This document shows positions 1-5,541 of a DNA stretch of 10,363 nt, one piece after another; the stretch's first letter is position 1, and each line of letters begins with the position of its first letter. The stretch is from Marmoricola sp. (lineage in GTDB: Bacteria > Actinomycetota > Actinomycetes > Propionibacteriales > Nocardioidaceae): assembly GCA_030151765.1 (NCBI GenBank), contig JASLCW010000256.1, positions 1-10,363 on the forward strand, written 5' to 3'. The notes below the pieces were generated by a model. The model worked only from the letters and a program-made list of their open reading frames with translations. It was not told the DNA's origin and did not search any database. Made by a program: the position numbers and the translations under genes.

Positions 1-14
1 AGGATGAGCTTCAT
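1..14 (-). CDS. rplI: Ribosomal protein bL9, 5' end only
   Basis: Only the first four codons and part of the fifth are inside the window, reading M-K-L-I-(L), the usual start of bL9. An AGGAG Shine-Dalgarno (complement 23-27) lies 8 nt upstream. The start is 14 bp after the rpsR stop, the normal last position of the rpsF-ssb-rpsR-rplI operon. bL9 is a large-subunit protein near the L1 stalk base. The identification rests on the short peptide plus operon position, so it is likely but not proven from this window alone. Confidence 0.75.
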
Positions 15-28
15 CTTCGGTGCTCCTC

Positions 29-265
29 TCAGCGAGCGGTGGACGTGTAGGGCAGCAGCGCGACCTCACGAGCGTTCTTCACCGCGAGGGCGATGTCACG
101 CTGGTGCTGCACGCAGTTGCCGGTGACCCGACGGGCGCGGATCTTGCCGCGGTCGGAGATGAACTTGCGGAGGAGGGCGACGTCCTTGTAGTCGACGTAC
201 GTCGTCTTCTCCTTGCAGAACTGGCAAACCTTCTTCTTCGGCTTGCGAATCACTGCCTTGGCCAT
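29..265 (-). CDS. rpsR: Ribosomal protein bS18, zinc-binding (C+) form
   Basis: This 78-residue protein is a small-subunit component that pairs with bS6 on the 16S rRNA platform. The core [22 protein letters not shown] and the tail [12 protein letters not shown] are diagnostic. Residues C14, C17 (CQFC), C51 and H54 (CVQH) form the zinc-ribbon set of the C+ S18 type; actinobacteria often carry a second, cysteine-free paralogue used under zinc starvation, not present here. The start is ATG with a weak purine-rich GAGAAAGAGAG stretch upstream rather than a full Shine-Dalgarno. It is 77 bp downstream of ssb and 14 bp before rplI, so it is almost certainly co-transcribed with both. Confidence 0.97.
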   Translation of the reverse strand: MAKAVIRKPKKKVCQFCKEKTTYVDYKDVALLRKFISDRGKIRARRVTGNCVQHQRDIALAVKNAREVALLPYTSTAR

Positions 266-287
266 TGTGGTGCTCTCTTTCTCGAGC

Positions 288-301
288 CCGGCTCACGCCG
301 G
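288..301 (-). other. Small GNRA-type hairpin between ssb and rpsR
   Basis: In the ssb-rpsR spacer the minus-strand RNA can form a perfect 5-bp stem, CCGGC/GCCGG, closed by a GUGA loop, a member of the stable GNRA class. No U-tract follows, so it is not an intrinsic terminator. It might stabilise or mark processing of the operon mRNA, but that is inference and the element is short. Confidence 0.35.
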
Positions 302-342
302 AATGGTTGAGGTTGTTGAAATTTGGTTGAAAAGGCCCGCGA

Positions 343-909
343 TCAGAAGGGCGGTTCTTCGGAGGCCGGGGTGTTCCACGGGTCCTGACCGCCCTGCGGG
401 GCCGACTGTCCGCCGCCCTGCTGGCCGCCCCAGTTGCCCTGGGACTGGCCGCCCTGCGGGGCCGACTGGCCGCCGCCCTGGGCCGGCGCGGCCCACGGGT
501 CGTTGCCGCCACCGCCACCGCCGTTGTAGCCACCGCCGCCACCACCCGAGGAACGGGTGACCTTGGCGGTCGCGTACTTCAGCGACGGGCCGACCTCGTC
601 GACCTCGAGCTCGATGACGGTACGGCGCTGGCCCTCGCGGTCCTCGTAGGAACGCTGCCGCAGTCGTCCCTGTACGACGACCCGCATGCCCTTGGTGAGG
701 GACTCGGCGACATTCTCCGCCGCCTGTCGCCAGACCGAGCAGGACAGGAACAGCGCGTCGCCGTCCTTCCACTCGTTGCTCTGCCGGTCGAAGGTGCGGG
801 GCGTGGAGGCGATCCGGAAGTTCGCCACCGCTGCACCCGACGGGGTGAAGCGCAGCTCCGGGTCGTCGACCAGATTGCCCACGACGGTGATGACGGTCTC
901 GCCTGCCAT
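343..909 (-). CDS. ssb: Single-stranded DNA-binding protein
   Basis: This is the essential ssDNA-binding protein of replication, recombination and repair, 188 aa. Residues 1 to about 115 form the OB fold (start [25 protein letters not shown], with W60 and the [15 protein letters not shown] strand-loop). Residues about 120-180 are a glycine/glutamine-rich disordered linker containing two copies of [11 protein letters not shown] (145-155 and 165-175) and two DPW motifs. The last residues, SEEPPF, are the conserved acidic tip that recruits partner proteins. The ATG start has AGGAG 8 nt upstream. It lies 35 bp after rpsF and upstream of rpsR, the usual actinobacterial operon order. Confidence 0.97.
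   Translation of the reverse strand: MAGETVITVVGNLVDDPELRFTPSGAAVANFRIASTPRTFDRQSNEWKDGDALFLSCSVWRQAAENVAESLTKGMRVVVQGRLRQRSYEDREGQRRTVIELEVDEVGPSLKYATAKVTRSSGGGGGGYNGGGGGGNDPWAAPAQGGGQSAPQGGQSQGNWGGQQGGGQSAPQGGQDPWNTPASEEPPF
389..480 (-). repeat. Duplicated segment in the ssb linker
   Basis: Two 32-bp copies (389-420 and 449-480) lie exactly 60 bp apart and differ by one base (409 versus 469). They encode the repeated [11 protein letters not shown] of the SSB linker. A 20-codon in-frame duplication explains the arrangement; it lengthens the flexible linker without touching the OB fold or acidic tip. Confidence 0.8.
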
Positions 910-944
910 AGCCAGTCTCCTACAGTTTTGAGGGTCCGCTGGGA

Positions 945-1235
945 TCAGCGAATGTCGGGACGCATGACCTTAGTCCGCAGCACCGACTCGTTCAGCCCCA
1001 GCTGACGGTCGAGCTCCTTCACGGTCGCAGGCTCGGCCTGCAGCGTGACGACGGCGTAGATGCCCTCGGCGAACTTGTTGATCTCGTAGGCCAGCCGGCG
1101 GCGACCCCAGACGTCGACGTTGTCGATCGAGCCACCGTCGTTGCGGACCACGTTCAGGTAGGTGTCCAGCGACGGGGCGACGGTCCGCTCCTCGAGGTTC
1201 GGGTCGAGGATGACCATCAGTTCGTAGGCACGCAC
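945..1235 (-). CDS. rpsF: Ribosomal protein bS6
   Basis: This 96-residue small-subunit protein is the partner of bS18. The sequence from [23 protein letters not shown] to [16 protein letters not shown] matches mycobacterial bS6 in content and length (96 aa). The frame stays open upstream to an ATG at 1397, which would add 54 arginine-rich residues unlike any bS6. I choose the GTG at 1233-1235, which has a strong AAGGAGG Shine-Dalgarno about 10 nt upstream and gives the family-typical N terminus. First gene of the rpsF-ssb-rpsR-rplI operon, 35 bp before ssb. The leader has an RNA structure involving the Shine-Dalgarno, described separately. Confidence 0.96.
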   Translation of the reverse strand: MRAYELMVILDPNLEERTVAPSLDTYLNVVRNDGGSIDNVDVWGRRRLAYEINKFAEGIYAVVTLQAEPATVKELDRQLGLNESVLRTKVMRPDIR

Positions 1236-1238
1236 GAT

Positions 1239-1300
1239 GCGCCTACCTCCTTCGGACTCATGCGGCCACGGACGTTCCGTGGCAGGAGGGCTCCGGGCGC
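1239..1300 (-). promoter_or_regulatory. Candidate S6:S18 autoregulatory mRNA leader
   Basis: Reading the minus-strand RNA, CCUCCU (complement 1284-1289) can pair perfectly with AGGAGG, the rpsF Shine-Dalgarno (complement 1246-1251). Inside is a perfect 8-bp hairpin with a 3-nt loop (complement 1265-1283). Only the 3' side of the hairpin is followed by an unpaired 13-nt bulge (complement 1252-1264) containing CCG one base before the closing helix. An outer helix GCGCC/GGCGC (1296-1300 with 1239-1243) can extend it. Many bacteria regulate rpsF through an mRNA motif with a hairpin and a CCG bulge that imitates the 16S site of the S6:S18 dimer. The fit is structural and by location; binding is inferred. 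Confidence 0.6.
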
Positions 1301-1323
1301 GGATGCGCCGGAAGCGACGCACC

Positions 1324-1329
1324 AGAGTA
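1324..1329 (-). promoter_or_regulatory. Possible -10 box of the rpsF operon
   Basis: TACTCT on the minus strand fits the actinobacterial TANNNT -10 pattern and would start RNA near 1316, giving a leader of about 80 nt that contains the whole candidate S6:S18 structure. No good -35 is visible at the usual distance, so this is a weak assignment. Confidence 0.3.
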
Positions 1330-1362
1330 GCCGGTCGACGTCTCAGACGCGAAACGGACTCA

Positions 1363-1389
1363 TTGCCCACCCCGCGTTCCGCATAGGGT
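1363..1389 (+). promoter_or_regulatory. Candidate leaderless promoter of nfo
   Basis: TAGGGT at 1384-1389 is a TANNNT -10 box ending 6 nt before the nfo ATG, so transcription would begin at or next to the start codon. TTGCCC at 1363-1368 is a possible -35, although its 15-bp spacing is short. No Shine-Dalgarno precedes the ATG, consistent with a leaderless mRNA, which is common in actinobacteria. Confidence 0.5.
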
Positions 1390-1395
1390 GACCTC

Positions 1396-2202
1396 ATGAC
1401 CTCGGCGATGACCCCCGCGATCGGCGCTCACGTCGAACAGGACGACCCGATCGCCGAGGCGCGCGCCCGCGAGACCACGCTCGTGCAGTTCTTCCTCGGT
1501 GACCCGCAGGGATACAAGGGCCCCGAGATCCGGTACGCCGGCGGCGCGGCCGGCCTGCGCGCCGATGCCGAGGCCGCGGGCATCGACCTCTACGTGCACG
1601 CGCCCTACATCGTCAATGTGGCGACCACGAACAACCGGATCCGGATTCCCAGCCGCAAGCTGCTCCAGCAGCACATGGACGCGGCCGCCGAGATCGGCGC
1701 CAAGGGCCTGATCGTCCACGGCGGTCACGTCAACAAATCCGACGATCCCGAGGTCGGCTTCGACAACTGGCGCAAGGCGATCGAGGCCACCGACATCAAG
1801 ATCCCGCTGCTGATCGAGAACACCGCCGGCGGCGACAACGCGATGGCGCGCCATCTCGACCGGATCGGCGGCGTCTGGGAGGCGATCTCGCAGGCCGACG
1901 GCTTCGAGAAGGTCGGCTTCTGCCTCGACACCTGTCACGCCTGGGCGGGCGGCATCGAGCTGCCGACCGCGGTCGAGCGGATCCGTGCGATCACCGGGCG
2001 GATCGACCTGGTGCACGCCAACGACAGTCGGGACGCCTTCGACTCCGGTGCCGACCGCCACGCCAACTTCGGCAACGGCCAGCTCGACGCGGCGGACTTC
2101 GCGGGCGTCGTACGCGATGCCGGCGCGCCGGTGATCTGCGAGACGCCCGGTGGGGCCGACGAGCACCGGGCCGACTTCGCGTGGTTGCGAGAGCACCTGT
2201 GA
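1396..2202 (+). CDS. nfo: Endonuclease IV (AP endonuclease)
   Basis: Cleaves DNA 5' to abasic sites in base excision repair using a tri-metal (zinc) TIM-barrel site; 268 aa, slightly longer than the mycobacterial enzyme. All nine expected metal ligands are present: H68 (YVHAPY), H108 (VHGGH), E141 (LIENT), D178 and H181 (CLDTCHAW), H207 (DLVHAND), D220 and H222 (DRHAN) and E249 (ICET). Their spacing tracks that of the E. coli enzyme. The ATG at 1396 is favoured because a -10 box ends 6 nt upstream; ATG 1411 is an alternative starting just before IGAHV. Its stop overlaps the GTG of the LCP gene, suggesting translational coupling. Divergent from rpsF. Confidence 0.95.
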   Translation: MTSAMTPAIGAHVEQDDPIAEARARETTLVQFFLGDPQGYKGPEIRYAGGAAGLRADAEAAGIDLYVHAPYIVNVATTNNRIRIPSRKLLQQHMDAAAEIGAKGLIVHGGHVNKSDDPEVGFDNWRKAIEATDIKIPLLIENTAGGDNAMARHLDRIGGVWEAISQADGFEKVGFCLDTCHAWAGGIELPTAVERIRAITGRIDLVHANDSRDAFDSGADRHANFGNGQLDAADFAGVVRDAGAPVICETPGGADEHRADFAWLREHL

Positions 2203-3323
2203 CGGGCCCGGACGGGCCGGACACCCCTGACCTACCTGCGGAGCCTCCCGGGGACCAACCCACCGGCGAACCCGGCCTCCCCAACGATGCCGTCGACCCC
2301 GACGACGATCTCGCCTGGCTCAGCCGACACGGCCACAACCGCCGGCACAACAGTGCCGGCCTCGAGTCCAGCCTGGGCCGGAGCACGCGGCCCGGCCGGT
2401 CCCGGCGACGCCGGCGCCGGCGCAGAAGTCGCCGGCACCACCACTGGTACCGCCCGCGCAACACCATCGTCTTCCCGCTGCTGGCGGTGGTGCTTCTCGT
2501 CGTCGGCTTCCTGCTCTACGTCAACCACGAGCTGGCCTCGATCCGGCGCGCACCGCTCGATGCGCCGTACGCCGGCAAGACCAGTGCCGGCACCAATGTC
2601 CTGCTGATCGCCTCCGACGCGCGCGAGACCGCCGTACAGGCCGATGTCCCGACGATGGTCGTCCAGCTCGTGCACATCGGCGCGAACGGCGCCAACACCT
2701 CGCTGATCGACCTGCCGCGCGATCTGGTCCTCCCGGCCACCGAGGGCCAGGCCCGGGCAACGGTCGGTGTCCGCTATCTCCGCTCGGGCGCCTCGGGCCT
2801 GAACACCTCGCTGCAGGATCTCCTCGGCCTCACCATCGACCACGTCGTGCTGGCCACCTACACCGGCTACGCGAAGGCGACCGACCGGCTCGGTGGCGTC
2901 GACATCAACACCGTGAACGGGATCGAGCATCTCTCCGGCGCGCAGGCCCGTGCCTACGTCGTCCAGAAGGGCATCACCAGCGTGGACGCCGGTCATCGCA
3001 ACCAGCAGTGGATGCGCGGCATGATCGAGGGCAGCCTCACCCCCGGCGTCCTGCTCAATCCCTTCAAGATCATCGGCCTGCTTCGCGATCTCACCCCCAA
3101 CCTCGTGGTCGACGACGGCTTCACGACCGGGGCGATCCGCTCGCTCGGCTGGCACTCCCGCGGACTCTCACCGCAGCTGACCCGCTACCTGACCGTTCCG
3201 CACAAGGACTACGTCCCGGCCGGAGGCGGCAGGGTGCTCATGCCCGACGTCGCGGCGATCCGCCAGCTCGGCGCCGCGATCCGTGCCGACAACGACTCCG
3301 GCATCGCCGTCTTCGACAACTAG
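2199..3323 (+). CDS. Divergent LytR-CpsA-Psr (LCP) family membrane protein
   Basis: LCP proteins transfer polyprenyl-linked glycopolymers (teichoic acids, arabinogalactan) to peptidoglycan outside the membrane. This 374-aa protein has a Pro/Asp-rich cytoplasmic N terminus, a run of arginines (about 61-87), one membrane helix (about 88-108) and an extracytoplasmic LCP domain. Recognisable landmarks are LLIASDARET, MVVQLVHI, LPRD (172-175), RLGGVDINT and LSGAQARAYV. The usual YVRxR segment reads YVVQKG (253-258), and the later arginine-rich stretch reads GHRNQQWMRG, so some pyrophosphate-binding arginines seem missing. The GTG at 2199 overlaps the nfo stop (GTGA); GTG 2181 is an alternative adding six residues. 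Activity is uncertain; it may be a specialised or non-catalytic member. Confidence 0.82.
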   Translation: MTGPDGPDTPDLPAEPPGDQPTGEPGLPNDAVDPDDDLAWLSRHGHNRRHNSAGLESSLGRSTRPGRSRRRRRRRRSRRHHHWYRPRNTIVFPLLAVVLLVVGFLLYVNHELASIRRAPLDAPYAGKTSAGTNVLLIASDARETAVQADVPTMVVQLVHIGANGANTSLIDLPRDLVLPATEGQARATVGVRYLRSGASGLNTSLQDLLGLTIDHVVLATYTGYAKATDRLGGVDINTVNGIEHLSGAQARAYVVQKGITSVDAGHRNQQWMRGMIEGSLTPGVLLNPFKIIGLLRDLTPNLVVDDGFTTGAIRSLGWHSRGLSPQLTRYLTVPHKDYVPAGGGRVLMPDVAAIRQLGAAIRADNDSGIAVFDN

Positions 3324-3339
3324 GCCGATTGACTAGGCT
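3312..3339 (+). promoter_or_regulatory. Candidate leaderless promoter of femX-type gene
   Basis: TAGGCT at 3334-3339 is a TANNNT -10 box ending 7 nt before the GTG start, and TTCGAC at 3312-3317 is a possible -35 with 16-bp spacing, overlapping the end of the LCP gene. There is no Shine-Dalgarno before the GTG. ACTAGGC occurs twice, 13 bp apart (3319-3325 and 3332-3338). The femX-type gene may thus be expressed apart from nfo-LCP. Confidence 0.5.
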
Positions 3340-3346
3340 CGCCGAC

Positions 3347-4480
3347 GTGACCTCGCCTCTCCTGGTTCGCACCATCGACCCCGCGACGCATCGCGCCTTC
3401 CTGGCAGCGAGCGCGGCGCAGGGACGGTCCGCGAGCTTCCTGCAGACGCCCGGATGGGCGGCGGTGAAGCAGGAATGGCGCGCCGAGTCGCTCGGCTGGT
3501 ACGCCGGCGACGAGCTGGTCGGTGCCGGCCTGGTGCTCTACCGGCAGCTGCCCAAGGTGAAGCGCTATCTCGCCTATCTGCCCGAGGGTCCGGTGCTCGC
3601 CTGGGAGCAGGAACTGCAGGCCTTCCTGCAGCCGCTCGCCGAGCATCTCCGCGGGGCCGGTGCCTTCGCGGTCCGGATGGGTCCGCCGGTGGTGAGCCGG
3701 CGCTGGTCGGCGGCCCAGGTCAAGGAGGGCATCGCCGACGCCGCCGTCGAGCGCCTCGGGCAACTGCCGCCGAGCGCCCGCGAGCAGACCGGCGCTGCCG
3801 TGCTCTCCCAGCTGCGCGAGGCCGGCTGGCTGCCCCAGGCCGTCGAGGGTGGCTTCGCGGCCGGCCAGCCGCAGTTCAACTTCGTGATCCCGCTCGAGGG
3901 CCGCACGGAGGCGGACGTCCTGACCGGGATGAACCAGCTCTGGCGCCGCAACATCAAGAAGGCCGCCAAGCTCGGCGTCGAGGTCACCCTGGCCAGCCCC
4001 GCCGAGCTCCCCGCCTTCCACGAGCTCTACGTCCACACGGCCCGGCGCGACCACTTCACGCCACGCCCGCTGTCCTATTTCGAGAAGATGTTCGCCGCCC
4101 TCGACGATCCGGCGGCCGACACCGAGATCCGGCTCTACCTGGCACATCACGCGAGCGACCTGGTGGCCAGCACGATCTGGATCCGCAGCGGCCGCCATGC
4201 CTGGTACTCCTACGGCGCCAGCTCGACCGAGAAACGTGAGGTCCGCGGCTCCAATGCGATCCAATGGCGGATGATTCAGGACTCGATCGCCGCCGGCGCT
4301 GCCGTCTACGACCTTCGCGGCATCACCGAGACGCTCGACGCCGAGGACTCCCACGTCGGCCTGATCCAGTTCAAGGTGGGCACCGGCGGTGAGGCCGTCG
4401 AGTACGTCGGGGAGTGGGATCTCCCGCTCAAGCCCCTTCTCTACAAGGGATTCCAGCTCTACATGAACCGGAGGGGCTGA
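3347..4480 (+). CDS. FemX-type lipid II aminoacyltransferase (FemABX family)
   Basis: FemABX enzymes transfer an amino acid, usually glycine from Gly-tRNA, to the peptidoglycan stem peptide on lipid II at the inner membrane face, giving the bridge residue. This 377-aa protein shows two GNAT-like halves: FLQTPGWAAVKQEW (31-44), YLPEGPVL (78-85), LWRRNIKKAAKLGVEV (198-213), WYSYGASS (286-293), GSNAIQWRMIQ (301-311), YDLRGI (321-326) and a closing QFKVGTGGE. The helical-arm insertion of staphylococcal FemA is absent. The frame is open far upstream within the LCP gene; I choose GTG 3347 because a -10 box precedes it and homology begins there. It overlaps the next gene (TGATG). The transferred amino acid cannot be read from sequence; glycine is the likely one in an LL-DAP organism. 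Confidence 0.9.
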   Translation: MTSPLLVRTIDPATHRAFLAASAAQGRSASFLQTPGWAAVKQEWRAESLGWYAGDELVGAGLVLYRQLPKVKRYLAYLPEGPVLAWEQELQAFLQPLAEHLRGAGAFAVRMGPPVVSRRWSAAQVKEGIADAAVERLGQLPPSAREQTGAAVLSQLREAGWLPQAVEGGFAAGQPQFNFVIPLEGRTEADVLTGMNQLWRRNIKKAAKLGVEVTLASPAELPAFHELYVHTARRDHFTPRPLSYFEKMFAALDDPAADTEIRLYLAHHASDLVASTIWIRSGRHAWYSYGASSTEKREVRGSNAIQWRMIQDSIAAGAAVYDLRGITETLDAEDSHVGLIQFKVGTGGEAVEYVGEWDLPLKPLLYKGFQLYMNRRG

Positions 4481-5541
4481 TGAGCCTGACCCTCCACGTC
4501 GACGGCGATGCCTGGCGCGAGCACCTCCGCCGCGTCGCCGACGAGCGTCCGGGGCTGGTTCCGGTCGCCAAGGGCAATGGCTACGGCTTCGGCAACCACC
4601 GGCTCGCACGGCGTACGGCATGGCTGGGCGCGGACACGCTCGCCGTCGGGACCTACGCCGAGCTCGACGACGTGGCCGACCGCTGCGAGGCCGATCTCCT
4701 GGTGCTCACTCCGTGGCGGTCCTTCCTGGCCACCTCGGAGCTGTCCTCGAGTGACCGGGTGATCCACACCGTCGGCCGCCTCGAAGACCTCGAGGCGCTG
4801 GCCGCGACCGGAGAGCGCCCGCGGGTGGTTCTGGAGCGGATGACCTCGATGCGCCGGCACGGCTTCAGCCCGGCCGGCCTTCGGGAGGCGACCGTGATCG
4901 TCGCCTCGGGCCGGGTGCGGGCCGAGGGCGTCGCCGTCCACCTCCCCCTCGCCGGCGCCGACTCGGTGCGCGAGACCGAGGACCTGATCGTCGACGCGGT
5001 CGCCGCCGGACTCGGCGCCGATGGTCCGCTCGGCCCCACTCTCTGGGTCTCCCACCTCAGCACCGCCGAGGTCGCGGGGCTCGCCGTGCGGTACGCCGAC
5101 CTGCGCCTGCGGCCGCGGATCGGCACCGAGCTGTGGCTCGGCGCCCCCGATGCACTCAGGGTCACCGGGCGGGTGCTCGACGTGCACCCGATCCGACGAG
5201 GCGAGCGCTACGGCTATCGCCGGCGCCGGGCACCCCGCAACGGCACCCTCCTGGTCGTCTCCGGCGGCACCGGTCACGGCATCGGCCTGGAGGCGCCGAC
5301 CGGCCAGACCGGCGTCCGTTCCCGCGGTACGACGCTCGCTCGCGGCGGACTGGATGCGGCCGGCCTGGTGCGCTCGCCGTACGTCGTCGCGGGCAAGCAC
5401 CGCTTCTTTGCGGAGCCGCCGCACATGCAGGCCTCGATGCTCTTCCTGCCCTCCGGTGTCACGCCACCGGCGGTCGGCGAGGAGATCCCGGTGCGGGTGC
5501 GCTACACCGCCACGACCTTCGACTCCGTCCACATCAGCTGA
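4480..5541 (+). CDS. Alanine-racemase-like PLP enzyme
   Basis: A 353-aa fold-type III PLP protein, weakly but clearly like alanine racemase. The N-terminal barrel has VAKGNGYGFG (29-38), matching the VxKANAYGHG motif with PLP lysine K31 and Y35. MRRHGF (124-129) matches the MNRLGF loop, with R126 conserved. RIGTELW (213-219) matches the RPGxxxYG PLP-nitrogen site, and Y246 in ERYGYR fits the second catalytic base. The usual MDQ motif near the C terminus appears as HMQAS (315-319), and the C-terminal domain is otherwise divergent. ATG 4480 overlaps the femX stop and has GGAGGGG upstream, so the two are translationally coupled. It may racemise alanine or another amino acid for the wall. The substrate is unknown, and this is probably not the housekeeping Alr. 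Confidence 0.78.
   Translation: MSLTLHVDGDAWREHLRRVADERPGLVPVAKGNGYGFGNHRLARRTAWLGADTLAVGTYAELDDVADRCEADLLVLTPWRSFLATSELSSSDRVIHTVGRLEDLEALAATGERPRVVLERMTSMRRHGFSPAGLREATVIVASGRVRAEGVAVHLPLAGADSVRETEDLIVDAVAAGLGADGPLGPTLWVSHLSTAEVAGLAVRYADLRLRPRIGTELWLGAPDALRVTGRVLDVHPIRRGERYGYRRRRAPRNGTLLVVSGGTGHGIGLEAPTGQTGVRSRGTTLARGGLDAAGLVRSPYVVAGKHRFFAEPPHMQASMLFLPSGVTPPAVGEEIPVRVRYTATTFDSVHIS

Noticed and set aside
288..301. Intrinsic terminator after ssb
   Set aside because: Short stem and no U-tract; rpsR follows in the conserved operon.
1363..1389. PafBC (RecA-independent) DNA-damage promoter for nfo
   Set aside because: The TAGGGT box fits, but the upstream TTGCCCACC does not match TTGTCAGTG and lies 12 rather than about 8 nt away.
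1236..1397. 54-residue N-terminal extension of bS6 from an upstream ATG
   Set aside because: The extension is arginine-rich, unlike any bS6, and covers the structured leader; the GTG at 1235 has a strong Shine-Dalgarno and gives the normal 96-aa length.
3008..3346. N-terminal extension of the femX-type protein back into the LCP gene
   Set aside because: This frame lies inside the LCP coding sequence and gives Arg/Pro-rich residues with no FemABX similarity; family similarity begins just after GTG 3347.
3320..4621. Long minus-strand open frame opposite the femX-type gene
   Set aside because: Shadow of the clear FemABX coding sequence; the translation has no recognisable domain and the composition is biased.
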